Source: Listeria sp. PSOL-1 (lineage in GTDB: Bacteria > Bacillota > Bacilli > Lactobacillales > Listeriaceae). From it: a stretch of DNA of 64,000 nucleotides. Positions 1 through 10,530 of the stretch are shown piece by piece. Numbering within the stretch: position 1 is the first letter of the stretch; the number at the start of each line of letters is the position of its first letter. Location: positions 868,001-932,000 of the forward strand of contig NZ_LR760298.1 in NCBI RefSeq assembly GCF_902806445.1. Direction: 5' to 3'. Under the pieces are notes generated by a model. The model did no database searches. It was not told the origin of the DNA and saw nothing but the letters and a program-made list of their open reading frames with translations. A program made the position numbers and the translations under genes.

Positions 1-1782
1 TTTATGCGTTTGTGCTTCTCGAATTTTATAGCCTAATTTTTCGTTCCGATCATCAATTTCAACACGGAATCCAGCACGTTGGAGTTGTTCTTGTACAGAT
101 TTTGCATAATCAAGATGCGATTCAACGTTGACAGGAACAATTTCCATTTGAATTGGTGCTAACCAGGTAGGAAATGCGCCTTTATATTCTTCAATTAAAT
201 AAGCGACAAAGCGTTCCATTGTCGAAACAACGCCTCGGTGGATAACAACAGGACGATGTTTTTCACCATCTTCACCAATATAAGTTAAATCAAAGCGTTC
301 TGGTAATAGAAAATCTAGCTGTACAGTAGAAAGCGTTTCTTCTTTACCGATTGCCGTTTTTACTTGAACATCAAGTTTAGGTCCGTAAAATGCTGCTTCA
401 CCTTCAGCTTCAAAGTAATCCATATTCATTTCATCCATTGCGTCTTTAAGCATTTTTTGCGCTTTTTCCCACATTGCATCATCATCGAAATATTTCTCGG
501 TATTTTCTGGGTCGCGATAGCTTAAACGGAAGCTGTAGTCCGTGATATTAAAATCTTTATATACTTCAAGAATAAGTTCAAGTACACGTTTAAATTCATC
601 TTTAATTTGATCAGGGCGAACAAAAACATGCGCATCATTTAAAGTCATCCCACGAACACGTTGTAAACCAGAAAGTGCCCCACTCATTTCATAGCGATGC
701 ATCAAGCCAAGTTCAGCAATGCGAATCGGAAGTTCCCGGTAACTATGAATATCATTTTTATAAATCATCATGTGGTGCGGGCAATTCATTGGACGAAGAA
801 CAAGTTCTTCATTATCCATTTTCATCGTTGGGAACATATCTTCGTGATAATGATCCCAGTGACCACTTGTTTTATAAAGTTTAACATTGGCCATAACTGG
901 TGTATAAACATGGTTATAGCCTAAGCGTTCTTCTTTATCAACAATATAGCGCTCAATGACGCGGCGAATGGTTGCGCCTTTTGGTAACCAAAGTGGTAAG
1001 CCTTGGCCAACTTCTTGTGAGTTAGTAAATAAATCAAGCTCTTTACCTAATTTACGATGATCGCGTTCTTTTGCCTCTTCTTGCATTTTCAAAAATTCTT
1101 TTAAAGCTTGTTTGTCGAAGAAAGCCGTACCGTAAATGCGTTGCAACATCTTATTATCGCTATTCCCACGCCAATAAGCACCTGCTACACTAAGAAGTTT
1201 GAATACCTGAATCTTACCGGTGGAAGGGACATGAATACCACGGCAAAGATCAAAAAATTCACCTTGTGTATAAATTGTTACGGTTTCGTCTTCAGGAATG
1301 GCTTCAATAAGCTCTAATTTGTAAGAATCATCAATCGCTTTAAAACGTTTAATCGCTTCGTTGCGTGATACAACTTCACGGGTAATAGGTAAGTTTTCAC
1401 GGACAATCGCTTGCATTTCTTTTTCAATGGTTGAAAATGATTCTTCACTAATGGTTTCTTCTGTATCAACATCATAATAAAATCCAGTTTCAATGCTTGG
1501 ACCAACGCCAAATTTAATATCTGGATATAGACGCTTTAACGCTTGAGCCATGAGGTGTGCTGTACTATGGCGCAAAATCCCAAGTGCTTCAGGATGGTCT
1601 GGTGTTATAATTTCAATTGCACCATCTTCTTCAATGGGTGTTACAAGATCAACTAAGCGGCCATTAATGCTACCTGCAAGGGCTTTTTTCTTTAAACTTG
1701 GGCTGATTGATTCAGCAATATCAGCAGTGGAAGCGCCTTTTTCAAAATCTTTTATCGCGCCATCTGGAAAAGTAATTTTCAT
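1..1782 (-). CDS. thrS: Threonyl-tRNA synthetase, C-terminus cut by window edge
   Basis: Charges tRNA-Thr with threonine in the cytoplasm. The 594 visible codons begin [10 protein letters not shown] at 1782 and read through base 1 without a stop, so about 45-50 residues of the anticodon-binding domain are missing. An N-terminal TGS domain (about 1-62) is followed by the editing domain with its HxxxH zinc motif (HSTAH, residues 72-76) and the CRGIH cysteine/histidine pair. The class II catalytic core carries motif 2 (the [15 protein letters not shown] segment) and motif 3 (MERF). An AGGAGT-type ribosome site precedes the ATG. Expression is controlled by the T-box leader just upstream. Confidence 0.96.
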   Translation of the reverse strand, partial: MKITFPDGAIKDFEKGASTADIAESISPSLKKKALAGSINGRLVDLVTPIEEDGAIEIITPDHPEALGILRHSTAHLMAQALKRLYPDIKFGVGPSIETGFYYDVDTEETISEESFSTIEKEMQAIVRENLPITREVVSRNEAIKRFKAIDDSYKLELIEAIPEDETVTIYTQGEFFDLCRGIHVPSTGKIQVFKLLSVAGAYWRGNSDNKMLQRIYGTAFFDKQALKEFLKMQEEAKERDHRKLGKELDLFTNSQEVGQGLPLWLPKGATIRRVIERYIVDKEERLGYNHVYTPVMANVKLYKTSGHWDHYHEDMFPTMKMDNEELVLRPMNCPHHMMIYKNDIHSYRELPIRIAELGLMHRYEMSGALSGLQRVRGMTLNDAHVFVRPDQIKDEFKRVLELILEVYKDFNITDYSFRLSYRDPENTEKYFDDDAMWEKAQKMLKDAMDEMNMDYFEAEGEAAFYGPKLDVQVKTAIGKEETLSTVQLDFLLPERFDLTYIGEDGEKHRPVVIHRGVVSTMERFVAYLIEEYKGAFPTWLAPIQMEIVPVNVESHLDYAKSVQEQLQRAGFRVEIDDRNEKLGYKIREAQTHK

Positions 1783-1835
1783 TTTAATCTACTCCTTAAA
1801 TTTTTTTAAAAGTGAGGGACATTTTCCTAGAAAAA

Positions 1836-2090
1836 ACAAAAAAGCCCGCCCCAGAAATTGGGACGAGCTTGACTCGTGGTTCCACCCAAGATTTTAAACA
1901 ACGATGAATTAGGTTGTTTTCTCTTGTCGCCTATAACGGGAGCGAATCGTCTGATATTACTAGCACAAAAGCATTCCTATCAGAAGTTCAAAGGTGGTCC
2001 AAACCAAAAGGCTGATGCGGAGGTTCGCAGCTACTCCTCCTTCTCTTTCATCGCTCTTTAAGCAGGTTGTCCTTATCGTCACTTTTTATT
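1836..2090 (-). promoter_or_regulatory. T-box riboswitch leader of thrS
   Basis: On the minus strand the leader holds the canonical T-box GGGTGGAACCACG (1875-1887) before a G+C-rich terminator hairpin (about 1838-1872, arms AAGCTCGTCCCA and TGGGGCGGGCTT) that ends in a T-run. An AGTA...GAA S-turn-like stem I lies near 2020-2035, and an ACC threonine triplet at 2022-2024 is a possible specifier. T-boxes sense uncharged tRNA, which stabilises the antiterminator. The 5' boundary is approximate and I saw no clear promoter. Confidence 0.9.
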
Positions 2091-2141
2091 ATTACAATAA
2101 ATTATAAGCCTAGTTGATTCATTTTGCAAGTGCTTTTTAAA

Positions 2142-3065
2142 CTAACGGCGTCGATTTTTTCCTTCTAGCTCAAGTTCATCGGCTAAAAAGCGGATTCGTT
2201 CCATAATTCGTCGTGCTTTAAGCTTTTCCTCTGAGCCATTTTGTGAAAAAGTCAAATGATTTTCAAGCTGATTCATATTATAATTAGAAGAGAAAAATGT
2301 GGGTAGCTCTTCTTGCATCCTAAATTGAAGAATCGTGCCTAATACTTCATCTCTTGTCCAAGCTGTCATCGATTCTGCACCGATATCATCGAGCATTAAA
2401 ATTTCTGTTTCTTTAGCAAATTGAATTTTATCATCTACCGTATTGTTGGATATGGCTTGTTTAATCTCGCGCATAAATTCTGGCAAATAAACAAGCGTAG
2501 ATGTAACGCCACGTAACGCTAATTCCCGCGCAATAGCCCCTAATAAATAGGATTTTCCTGTTCCAAAACTGCCATGAATATATAAACCTTTAATCCGCGT
2601 ATTTGACTTTTCTTGATACGTGTGAATAAATTCATTGGCACTGACTAAAGCTCTAAGTCTAGAAGATTCATCTGTATAAAAATTTTCTAGCGAAGCTTCG
2701 ACAATCTGTTTTGGTATATAAAGTGAGCGAACGCGTTTTTCAATCGCTTTTCTCCGGTCAGATGCAATTTTTTCAGGCGTTGGATAATACGTTACTGTAA
2801 TAAACTCACCGCTAAGCACAAGTTTTGGCGCATAGCCAGGCATAAGTGTTGGCTCCTGCTCTTGCCATGCTTTATGTTGCGTCATAAATTCATATAGGTT
2901 AGAAATATTTTGGTTAATGATTGTATCTGACAGCTCAGATTGATGCGCCTTTAAAAATTGCTTGATTGGCTCATAGCGAAGAACGGCTTCCTTTAAAGAT
3001 TGATATCTTTGTTCAAAATTCTGATCTGCAAATAATTGTCCAAGCGTACGTTCAATGTTATCCAT
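2142..3065 (-). CDS. dnaI: Primosomal helicase loader DnaI
   Basis: AAA+ ATPase that loads the replicative helicase onto DNA, acting with DnaB and DnaD. The start chosen is the ATG at 3065 (307 aa), 8 nt after AGG of GAAAGGTAGG; a GTG three codons upstream sits too close to that site. Walker A GSFGTGKS is at about 165-172 and Walker B ILMLDDIGAE near 222-231. The N-terminal helicase-binding domain (about 1-105) contains no cysteine, and neither does the rest of the protein, whereas the B. subtilis protein binds zinc there. The gene lies 5 nt after dnaB, in an nrdR-dnaB-dnaI operon. The identity is clear; the zinc loss is the odd point. Confidence 0.95.
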   Translation of the reverse strand: MDNIERTLGQLFADQNFEQRYQSLKEAVLRYEPIKQFLKAHQSELSDTIINQNISNLYEFMTQHKAWQEQEPTLMPGYAPKLVLSGEFITVTYYPTPEKIASDRRKAIEKRVRSLYIPKQIVEASLENFYTDESSRLRALVSANEFIHTYQEKSNTRIKGLYIHGSFGTGKSYLLGAIARELALRGVTSTLVYLPEFMREIKQAISNNTVDDKIQFAKETEILMLDDIGAESMTAWTRDEVLGTILQFRMQEELPTFFSSNYNMNQLENHLTFSQNGSEEKLKARRIMERIRFLADELELEGKNRRR

Positions 3066-3070
3066 CTTGT

Positions 3071-4438
3071 TCACCTACCTTTCTTTAAATTTTCTTTGAT
3101 TTGACGCACTTGCTCTTCTAAAGCTAATTTTTCTTTTTCTGACATTTTCTCTTCTGCTGGTGTGACTTCTTCTCGGTCAAACCAATCAGGTAATACTTCC
3201 ACACGGTTATTTTTTTGATAGCTTGTCGTCTTAGGGCCTTCTTCTTTTAAGCGTTTGTATTTTTCGTGTTCACTAAGCGCTAGCTCCATGGCTTCTTTTG
3301 CTGTTTTTACTTTTTTTCGTTTCCAATGAGCAGCTATAGTCATCATATAATTACGCGCGATTTTGCCGTCCAATCTTAATAATACATATTCAATTAAGAC
3401 ATTCATGACCGGTTCTGGCAAATTTTGTTTGGTCATGACTTCCTCAATGACACGAAGATCGGTTTCAGCGGGGGTGGCTCCATCAGTTATATCCACTAAT
3501 AATTGAAATGGCGAGACATTTTCTAAGTAAACTTGTAAAGCTTCCTCATCGTTTAATTCGGTTTTATTCGGAGTGGCTTCATCTAAATTAAAGTCATGGA
3601 GCTCCGGATAAGCTTGGTGGTGCAAGCGATAATCATCGCGAACAATTTTGCGTAAATAGGCTAAATCAATATTCCCATCTCCAAGAATGGCTCGATATAA
3701 AAAGGAGACCATTTCTTTCTCATTGTATTGATAAATCGCATGAAGTTTTAAAATGGTCTGCTTGACTTCTGCGGTTATCTTATTACGAGCAATCATGTTT
3801 GGTGAAAGTAAATGAAAGAATAACGAAAAATCAAAATCGGCTTCTTCCTCCGAAAGCTCAATAAAAGGTGTTTTCGTCCGATTGATGGGTGTTTCATTTG
3901 TCTGCACGATTTCAGGAGCTTTTAAATTGCTATTGAAAGGAGAAAAGACATCTTGAAAGGAACGTGTTATCTCATGAAAATCTGGTTTGATTTCATGATC
4001 ATCAGAAAAAAATTTACGCAGTCGTTGATATTGTCTACTGCCAATTTTTCCGTATAAATAAATGTTAAGTAACCCATCCGAGAAAAAGCGATCTGGTGTG
4101 AGCGGCGGTATTAGTTCATAAATGTAATGACGCGCATCAGCTTCTGTTTTAATGTAAGACTTTAGTAAGCCAAGACCTTCTAACTTCAAACGCGCGCTAA
4201 AAAAATCTTTTAAACCAATATTTAATAAATTTAATAATTGCGTATGTGTATGTGCCTCGCTCCATAAGCGATTTTCTTCAATTTCTGTGGCTAGCGTTTG
4301 ATAAAGTGCTAGGCAATTTGAACCCATAAGTGGCTGATACAACATTGTGATCACTTTATAATCGTAAGAAGAAAGAACCCCATTTGATTTCACTTGATAG
4401 CTATCAAGCGGTTTCAGTTCCATCCAAAATTCAGTCAA
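3071..4438 (-). CDS. dnaB: Replication initiation / membrane attachment protein DnaB
   Basis: Primosomal protein of low-GC Gram-positives (not the helicase) that helps DnaD and DnaI load helicase and links the origin to the membrane. The best-supported start is TTG at 4438 (455 aa), 6 nt after AAAGGTG; a GTG at 4447 lies inside the ribosome site. The N-terminal part (LKPLDSYQVKSNGVLSSYDYKVITMLYQPL region) is a DnaB/DnaD winged-helix domain, and a DnaD-like helical domain ending near the conserved W-hydrophobic YxxxI-type motif follows around residues 290-390. The C-terminal 60 residues are charged and helical. It sits between nrdR and dnaI. Confidence 0.93.
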   Translation of the reverse strand: MTEFWMELKPLDSYQVKSNGVLSSYDYKVITMLYQPLMGSNCLALYQTLATEIEENRLWSEAHTHTQLLNLLNIGLKDFFSARLKLEGLGLLKSYIKTEADARHYIYELIPPLTPDRFFSDGLLNIYLYGKIGSRQYQRLRKFFSDDHEIKPDFHEITRSFQDVFSPFNSNLKAPEIVQTNETPINRTKTPFIELSEEEADFDFSLFFHLLSPNMIARNKITAEVKQTILKLHAIYQYNEKEMVSFLYRAILGDGNIDLAYLRKIVRDDYRLHHQAYPELHDFNLDEATPNKTELNDEEALQVYLENVSPFQLLVDITDGATPAETDLRVIEEVMTKQNLPEPVMNVLIEYVLLRLDGKIARNYMMTIAAHWKRKKVKTAKEAMELALSEHEKYKRLKEEGPKTTSYQKNNRVEVLPDWFDREEVTPAEEKMSEKEKLALEEQVRQIKENLKKGR

Positions 4439-4451
4439 TTGCCTCACCTTT

Positions 4452-4916
4452 TTAAACTTTCTTGTTTTTTCTCATTAAATCTTTTAATTCATCAACAAAG
4501 ACATTAATATCTTTAAATTGTCGATAAACAGAAGCAAAACGAACGTAAGCGACTTCATCAAGAAGCGCGAGTTTATCCATCACTTTTTCGCCAATTAAAT
4601 CAGAGGGGATTTCGCTATCGCCAATATTGCGTAATTCACGTTCTATTTCTGTGACAACTTCTTCTAATTGTTCAATGCTAACCGGTCTCTTCTCACAAGC
4701 ACGAATAATACCACGTCTCACTTTTTCACGGGCAAATTCTTCACGTGCACCATCTTTTTTTACAACAATTAATGGGCTTTCTTCTACTTTTTCAAAAGTG
4801 GTAAAACGAAAACTGCATTTTTCGCATTCACGCCTTCTTCTAATAGAATTACCATCATCAGCAGGTCTTGAATCAATCACTCTTGTCCCGTTGTACTTAC
4901 AAGATGGACATTTCAT
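4452..4916 (-). CDS. nrdR: Transcriptional repressor NrdR
   Basis: Represses ribonucleotide reductase genes in response to ATP/dATP. The 154 aa are family length. A zinc ribbon is formed by C3, C6, C31 and C34 ([14 protein letters not shown]), followed by an ATP-cone domain from about residue 49 to 139 ([20 protein letters not shown]). The ribosome site AGGAG lies 10 nt before the ATG. It is the first gene of the nrdR-dnaB-dnaI set and is followed by dnaB after a short gap. Confidence 0.97.
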   Translation of the reverse strand: MKCPSCKYNGTRVIDSRPADDGNSIRRRRECEKCSFRFTTFEKVEESPLIVVKKDGAREEFAREKVRRGIIRACEKRPVSIEQLEEVVTEIERELRNIGDSEIPSDLIGEKVMDKLALLDEVAYVRFASVYRQFKDINVFVDELKDLMRKNKKV

Positions 4917-4987
4917 CTCATTTCAACTCCTATCATTCGAAGCACTTCCGCCTTATTATATCATGAGAACTTTATTGCTGGCTATTT

Positions 4988-5584
4988 TTAGTTGGTTAGC
5001 TTGGCTAAAATGATATTAACTTGTTTTTCTGTGTCATTAAGGTCCCCATTATTATCAATAACATAATCAGCTCGCTTGCATTTTTCAGCAAGCGACATTT
5101 GGCTATTGATCCGAACGATCGCTTGTTTTTTATTTAAATGGTTTCTTGCAATCAAGCGGCTTAGTTGCACTTCTCTGCTTGTTTTCACAACGATAATTTG
5201 ATCAACTAGAGTTTCTAAATGGCTTTCAAAGAGCAATGGAATATCAAAAATAACGATGTTAGCACCACTTTGAAACAAATCATTTCTTTTAGCTAACATA
5301 TTGTCTTTTACAAGGGGATGAACGATTTTATTCAATGCCTCACGTTTCTTTTGGTCGTTAAAAATGAGCTCTCCTAAATAAGGTCGATTTAATGACCCAT
5401 CATCATTTAAGACTTCTTCACCAAAAAAAACAGCAATTTTTTTTAGGCCCACTGTTTCTTTTTGCACAACTTCTCTTGCTGCAACATCAGCATCAATCAC
5501 CGGTATTCCTTTATCTGAAAATAGGTTACTTACTGTTGATTTTCCGGTTGCAATAGAACCTGTTAGGCCAATTGTTTTTTTCAT
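4988..5584 (-). CDS. coaE: Dephospho-CoA kinase
   Basis: Last step of coenzyme A synthesis: phosphorylates the 3'-hydroxyl of dephospho-CoA with ATP. The 198 aa are typical. The P-loop GSIATGKS is at residues 9-16 and the DVAAREVV segment with the conserved D of the CoA-binding region follows near 33. It begins 12 nt after mutM, giving the order polA-mutM-coaE as in Bacillus and Listeria, probably one transcript. Confidence 0.97.
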   Translation of the reverse strand: MKKTIGLTGSIATGKSTVSNLFSDKGIPVIDADVAAREVVQKETVGLKKIAVFFGEEVLNDDGSLNRPYLGELIFNDQKKREALNKIVHPLVKDNMLAKRNDLFQSGANIVIFDIPLLFESHLETLVDQIIVVKTSREVQLSRLIARNHLNKKQAIVRINSQMSLAEKCKRADYVIDNNGDLNDTEKQVNIILAKLTN

Positions 5585-5596
5585 TTTTTCTACACC

Positions 5597-6418
5597 TCAT
5601 TTTTGGCAATATGGACAAAAATGCGTGCCTCTACCGTTTAATTTTATTTTTTCGATTGGCGTTTTGCATACGAAACAAGGCTCTCCTTTTCGTCCATATA
5701 CTTTTAGCTTATCTTGAAACTCACCCAGGCGACCTTCTGAATTCACATACGTACGAATCGTTGAACCGCCAAGTGCTGTAGCTTCTTTCAAAATAGCTTT
5801 TGTCGCTTCATAAATGCGGTTGATTTCTTTATCGCTTAATGAATGGCCTGTTCTTGTTGGCATAACCTTTGCCTGAAAACAAATTTCATCTGCATAAATA
5901 TTGCCTACACCAGCGACAAGGGATTGACTTAATAAAATGGTTTTAATCGAACGTGTGGTTTTTTTCAAACCAGTAGCAAAATCAGTTATTTTGAAGGTTA
6001 CTGATATCGGCTCTGGTCCAAGCTTTTGAATCGATTTTGTTTGTTCTTCTTGTTGTTTATGCGTCATTTCGATCGTTCCAAATTTGCGAACGTCTAAAAA
6101 GCGTAATTCAGTATGATCGGTAAAATGAAAGATAATATGTGTATGTTTCATTACTTCATCGGTTTCATGATTCAAACGAAACTTCCCTTCCATTCGTAAA
6201 TGTGAAATGAGCGTAGCATTTGTTAAATCAAATAGCAAAAACTTGCCTCTGCGTCTGACCGCTTCAAAGGTTTGGCCAACCAAAGCATGGACAAACTCAT
6301 CTGCGTTCATTCCTTGAACCATTTTTGGGACCTGGACGATAACCTGGTCAATGATTTTTCCAGGGATTAATTTTTGTAGTGTTTGTCTGACATTTTCCAC
6401 TTCTGGTAATTCTGGCAT
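5597..6418 (-). CDS. mutM: Formamidopyrimidine-DNA glycosylase
   Basis: Base-excision repair enzyme that removes 8-oxoguanine and formamidopyrimidines and nicks the abasic site. The 273 aa start MPELPEVE, where P2 is the catalytic nucleophile and E3 the acid. The C-terminal zinc finger has the two CxxC pairs (CFVC and CPYC). The helix-two-turn-helix LLSQSLVAGVGNIYADE is intact. It follows polA after 9 nt, which couples repair synthesis and base excision in one operon. Confidence 0.97.
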   Translation of the reverse strand: MPELPEVENVRQTLQKLIPGKIIDQVIVQVPKMVQGMNADEFVHALVGQTFEAVRRRGKFLLFDLTNATLISHLRMEGKFRLNHETDEVMKHTHIIFHFTDHTELRFLDVRKFGTIEMTHKQQEEQTKSIQKLGPEPISVTFKITDFATGLKKTTRSIKTILLSQSLVAGVGNIYADEICFQAKVMPTRTGHSLSDKEINRIYEATKAILKEATALGGSTIRTYVNSEGRLGEFQDKLKVYGRKGEPCFVCKTPIEKIKLNGRGTHFCPYCQK

Positions 6419-6427
6419 TTTATCCTC

Positions 6428-9061
6428 CTATTTTGCATCATACCAAGTATTTCCAAACGCGCTATCTACTTTGAGTGGCACGCTTAACGTTACTGCATTT
6501 TCCATAACATCAGGAACAATTTTTTGAAGTAGCTCGATCTCTTGTTCAGGCGCTTCAAAAATAAGTTCATCATGTACTTGTAAGAGAAGTCTGGCTTGTA
6601 AATTTTCTTTTTCCAAACGCTCTTTCATTAAAATCATGGCTTTTTTGATAATATCTGCTGCACTGCCTTGAATGGGCGTATTCATCGCAGTTCTTTCGGC
6701 AAAGCTACGAATATTGAAATTACGACTTGTAATTTCAGGAATATAGCGACGTCGATGTAAAATCGTTTCGACATAGCCTTTTTCTTTGGTAGAACGAACA
6801 ATTTCTTCCATGTATTCTTTAACAGCTGGATAGCTCACAAAATAACGGTCAATAAAAGCTTTTGCTTCTTTACGTGTAATTCCTAAATTTTGCGAGAGGC
6901 CATAATCACTGATGCCGTAAACAATTCCAAAATTAACAGCTTTTGCTTGACGTCGCATCAAAGCATCTACATCATTTTCTCCTACATGAAAGACATCCAT
7001 TGCTGTTTTCGTATGAATATCATAATCATGTTGAAAAGCATAAATCAAATCTTTATCTTGCGAAATATAGGCAAGAACGCGTAATTCTACTTGCGAATAG
7101 TCAGCTGAAAAAATCTTCCAATTGGGTTCACTTGGCACAAAAACTTCGCGAATTTTACGTCCTTCTGGAAGACGAATGGGAATGTTTTGTAAGTTTGGAT
7201 CCACTGAACTTAACCTTCCTGTCTGGGTTAGCGTTTGGTTGAACCGTGTATGGACTTTTTTAGTATTTTTATCGGTGACTTTTAGCAAGCCTTCGATATA
7301 TGTCGATTGTAATTTTCCAAGCTGTCTATGCGTTAAAATTTCATCAATGATTTCATGTTGTCCAGATAAACTTTCAAGAACATCAGCAGCCGTTGAATAG
7401 CCTGTTTTTGTTTTTTTGATCACAGGAAGCTTTAGATCTTCAAATAAAACGCTCCCTAATTGTTTTGGAGAGTTAATGTTAAATTCTTTCCCAGCAAGCG
7501 CATGAATAGAGATTTCGAGATTGGTTAAACGGCTTAATAATTCGTCTTTCATTTCTTCTAGACGTAATGTATCTACTTTTACGCCATAAATTTCCATTTG
7601 TGCTAAAACAAAACTAAGTGGTAATTCAAGTTCTTCCATTAGTTCAAGTTGTTTATTATTTTCAAGTTCAGTGATTAACGGTTCTGTGAGTTTTGCGATG
7701 GCGAATGCTTTACGAACAAGATGTTCTGCAACAATGTCTTCAGAAGGAATCTTTCGTTTTGCACCTTTACCGTAAACCGCTTCATCCGATTCAATATTTT
7801 CAAACTGATGTCTAGTGGCTACACTGTAAAAATCATCAATCGATTCAGATGGATTAAGCAGGTAAGAAGCAAGCATGATGTCAAATGTAATCCCTTGACC
7901 TTTGATGCCTAAACGATTTGTGCTAACTATAATTTTTTTAGCATCATACACTAATTTTGTTTGCTTTTCATCTTCTAACCATTTTTTGAAATCTGAACTC
8001 TTCAATGCGGTTTCCTTTGAAAAAAAGAAGCTGCCTTTTTCTGAATGAATCGCGATCCCAACAAAGTTAGCCGTATGATAATTGTCATTTTCAAGCTCGA
8101 TGTAAAGGGCTGTTTCTTTAGCAAAATGTTCAGCTTTAATTTCAGTCAAGATTTCAAAATCAGTCGCTTCTAATTTTGCTTTGTTTGTTATTTGTTCGCT
8201 ATCTTCAAAGTTTCTTAGCATTTGTTTAAATTCCATTTCTTTTAAAAAGGGAATGACTTTTTCTTCTTGATAGCCATTATATTTTGTATCTTTTAAGTTC
8301 ACCTCAATCGGGGAATCCGTGTGAATGGTTGCTAATTTTTTACTTAAAATTGCAGATTCTTTATTTTCTTCTACTTTTTCTTTTAATTTTTTTCCGGAAA
8401 TCTCATCACTATGTTCCAAAACAGATTCCACCGTGCCACCAAACTGATGTAATAATTTTAATGCTGTTTTTTCACCTACACCTGGAATGCCAGGAATATT
8501 ATCAGATAAATCACCCATTAATCCTTTCATGTCAATAATTTGATGAGGATGTAGGCCATATTTTTCCTGTAGTGTTTTAGGTGTGTTTTTTTCCATATCT
8601 GCAATGCCTTTTTTCGTAATATATACCGTTGTTTTCTCACTTACTAATTGTGTAAGATCCCGATCCCCAGTGATAATAACAATTTCAAAATCTTCTTTTT
8701 CAGCGCGATTTGTTAGTGTTCCAATAATATCATCAGCTTCATAATCAGCCAGTTCATAACGAGGAATATCATACGCGTCTAATAATTCACGAATAAAGGG
8801 AAATTGTTCAGAAAGCTCAGGTGGCGTCTTTTGGCGCCCGCCCTTATATTCTTTATATGTTTTATGTCTAAAGGTTGTTTTCCCAGCATCAAAAGCAACT
8901 AAGATATGATCTGGCTGTTCATTTGTAATGACATTATTTACCATCATCGTAAAACCTAAAATGGCATTAGTATGGATTCCTTTATGATTGGATAAAAGGG
9001 GTAATGCGTAAAAGGCTCGATTAGCAATACTATTGCCATCGATTAAAACTAATTTATTCAC
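6428..9061 (-). CDS. polA: DNA polymerase I
   Basis: Repair and Okazaki-fragment polymerase. The start chosen is GTG at 9061 (877 aa) because GAGGAGGAAA lies 7 nt upstream; longer readings would begin before this site. The N-terminal 5'-3' exonuclease (about 1-290) has the DGNSIANRAFYA and GDRDLTQL segments. The middle region (about 300-480) retains the 3'-5' exonuclease fold but not its acidic residues (YIELEN replaces the first D-x-E), as in the Bacillus enzyme. The polymerase domain has motif A DYSQVELRVLAYIS, motif B RRQAKAVNFGIVYG and motif C LLQVHDE. It is first of polA-mutM-coaE. Confidence 0.97.
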   Translation of the reverse strand: MNKLVLIDGNSIANRAFYALPLLSNHKGIHTNAILGFTMMVNNVITNEQPDHILVAFDAGKTTFRHKTYKEYKGGRQKTPPELSEQFPFIRELLDAYDIPRYELADYEADDIIGTLTNRAEKEDFEIVIITGDRDLTQLVSEKTTVYITKKGIADMEKNTPKTLQEKYGLHPHQIIDMKGLMGDLSDNIPGIPGVGEKTALKLLHQFGGTVESVLEHSDEISGKKLKEKVEENKESAILSKKLATIHTDSPIEVNLKDTKYNGYQEEKVIPFLKEMEFKQMLRNFEDSEQITNKAKLEATDFEILTEIKAEHFAKETALYIELENDNYHTANFVGIAIHSEKGSFFFSKETALKSSDFKKWLEDEKQTKLVYDAKKIIVSTNRLGIKGQGITFDIMLASYLLNPSESIDDFYSVATRHQFENIESDEAVYGKGAKRKIPSEDIVAEHLVRKAFAIAKLTEPLITELENNKQLELMEELELPLSFVLAQMEIYGVKVDTLRLEEMKDELLSRLTNLEISIHALAGKEFNINSPKQLGSVLFEDLKLPVIKKTKTGYSTAADVLESLSGQHEIIDEILTHRQLGKLQSTYIEGLLKVTDKNTKKVHTRFNQTLTQTGRLSSVDPNLQNIPIRLPEGRKIREVFVPSEPNWKIFSADYSQVELRVLAYISQDKDLIYAFQHDYDIHTKTAMDVFHVGENDVDALMRRQAKAVNFGIVYGISDYGLSQNLGITRKEAKAFIDRYFVSYPAVKEYMEEIVRSTKEKGYVETILHRRRYIPEITSRNFNIRSFAERTAMNTPIQGSAADIIKKAMILMKERLEKENLQARLLLQVHDELIFEAPEQEIELLQKIVPDVMENAVTLSVPLKVDSAFGNTWYDAK

Positions 9062-9144
9062 AGGGGATTTCCTCCTCATCGTCTTCTTCACTTGTTACTA
9101 TTTTATCACAAGAAAGAGTCTCACGGAAATAACGCGCACGCACT

Positions 9145-9175
9145 AAAAACGCAATGCCAACAAGTCAACATTGCG
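9145..9175 (-). terminator. Rho-independent terminator after icd
   Basis: On the minus strand CGCAATG and CATTGCG form a 7-bp stem around a 12-nt loop and are followed by TTTTTAG. It lies between the icd stop and polA, so citZ-icd and polA-mutM-coaE are likely separate transcripts. Confidence 0.8.
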
Positions 9176-9248
9176 CCCTAAAAAATAACGAATATTAAAT
9201 TAGAAAAACAAAATTACGAACTAGTTTTAAAAAAATAATTTTGCTTAT

Positions 9249-10514
9249 TTAAAAATTTTTAATGACTTCATCAGCAAATTCCGAACATTTCACTTCAGTT
9301 GCTTGATCCATTAAACGTGCAAAATCATAGGTGACAGTTTTGGCAGCAATCGCTTTTTCTAGCCCATTTGTCATCAAATGAGCAGCTTCGTTCCAACCAA
9401 TGTACGCTAAAAGAAGTGCTCCAGACAAAATAACAGATGAAGGATTTACTTTATCAAGGCCTGCATATTTTGGCGCTGTTCCATGAGTGGCTTCAAAAAT
9501 AGCATGACCCGTTGTATAATTGATATTTGCTCCAGGTGCAATACCAATTCCGCCTACTTGCGCTGCCAAAGCATCAGAAATATAATCTCCATTTAAATTC
9601 ATCGTTGCGACAACGTCAAATTCATCTGCACGAAGTAAAACCTGTTGTAAAAAGATATCCGCAATGGCATCCTTTATTAAAATTTTCCCTTCTGAAAGAG
9701 CTTCGGCTTGCTTTTGATCAGCTATCTCTTTTCCTTCTTTTGCTTTAATTTCTTCATATTGATCCCACGTAAAAACTTGATTCGGAAATTCTTTTTCAGC
9801 TAATTCGTAGCCCCACTTTTTAAAAGCTCCTTCGGTAAATTTCATGATATTTCCTTTATGCACAAGCGTAACTGATTTTCTGCCTTCATGGATGGCGTAC
9901 TGAATCGCAGCTCGTACCAAGCGTTCAGTCCCTTCTTTTGAAATTGGCTTAATTCCAATACCAGAAGTTTTAGGAAAACGAATGTTGTCAATCTTAAATT
10001 CATCTTGCAAGAAGCGAATGATTTTTTTAGCTTCAGGGCTTCCTTCTGCAAATTCAATGCCAGCATAAATATCTTCTGTATTTTCACGAAAAATAACCAT
10101 GTCAACATCTTGCGGTTTTTTAACAGGTGATGGAACGCCATTTACATATTTAACTGGCCGTAAACAAACATATAAATCAAGTGCTTGACGAAGTGCTACA
10201 TTTAAGGAGCGTATACCTCCTCCAATTGGGGTTGTAAGAGGCCCTTTTAATGCAATCAAATACTCTTTAATGACTGTTAATGTTTCTTCTGGAAGCCACT
10301 TACCTGTTTTTTTAAAAGCTTTTTCACCAGCTAAAACCTCTTTCCAAGAAATTTCTCGTTCACCTTGATAGGCATGCCAAACAGCTTGATCAATCACCCG
10401 TTTTGCCGCTTGCCAAATATCAGGTCCAATGCCATCTCCTTCAATAAAAGGAATAATTGGACAGTCAGGTATATTCAATTTACCTTTTGTAAATGTAATC
10501 TTTTTAGGTTGCAT
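9249..10514 (-). CDS. icd: Isocitrate dehydrogenase (NADP+)
   Basis: TCA-cycle enzyme converting isocitrate to 2-oxoglutarate, CO2 and NADPH. The 421 aa match the bacterial family, with the substrate-loop serine in [13 protein letters not shown], the metal aspartates near [15 protein letters not shown] and the cofactor segment [17 protein letters not shown] lies 7 nt before the ATG. It begins 16 nt after citZ stops, so the two form a citZ-icd operon feeding 2-oxoglutarate (glutamate) synthesis. The Listeria TCA cycle is known to be incomplete after this step. Confidence 0.97.
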   Translation of the reverse strand: MQPKKITFTKGKLNIPDCPIIPFIEGDGIGPDIWQAAKRVIDQAVWHAYQGEREISWKEVLAGEKAFKKTGKWLPEETLTVIKEYLIALKGPLTTPIGGGIRSLNVALRQALDLYVCLRPVKYVNGVPSPVKKPQDVDMVIFRENTEDIYAGIEFAEGSPEAKKIIRFLQDEFKIDNIRFPKTSGIGIKPISKEGTERLVRAAIQYAIHEGRKSVTLVHKGNIMKFTEGAFKKWGYELAEKEFPNQVFTWDQYEEIKAKEGKEIADQKQAEALSEGKILIKDAIADIFLQQVLLRADEFDVVATMNLNGDYISDALAAQVGGIGIAPGANINYTTGHAIFEATHGTAPKYAGLDKVNPSSVILSGALLLAYIGWNEAAHLMTNGLEKAIAAKTVTYDFARLMDQATEVKCSEFADEVIKNF

Positions 10515-10530
10515 TATTTTGCCTCCTTCG

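Noticed and set aside
9527-9748. Plus-strand ORF opposite icd and similar opposite-strand ORFs of 60-140 codons
   Set aside because: They overlap well-supported genes, show no family features or ribosome site, and are frame shadows.
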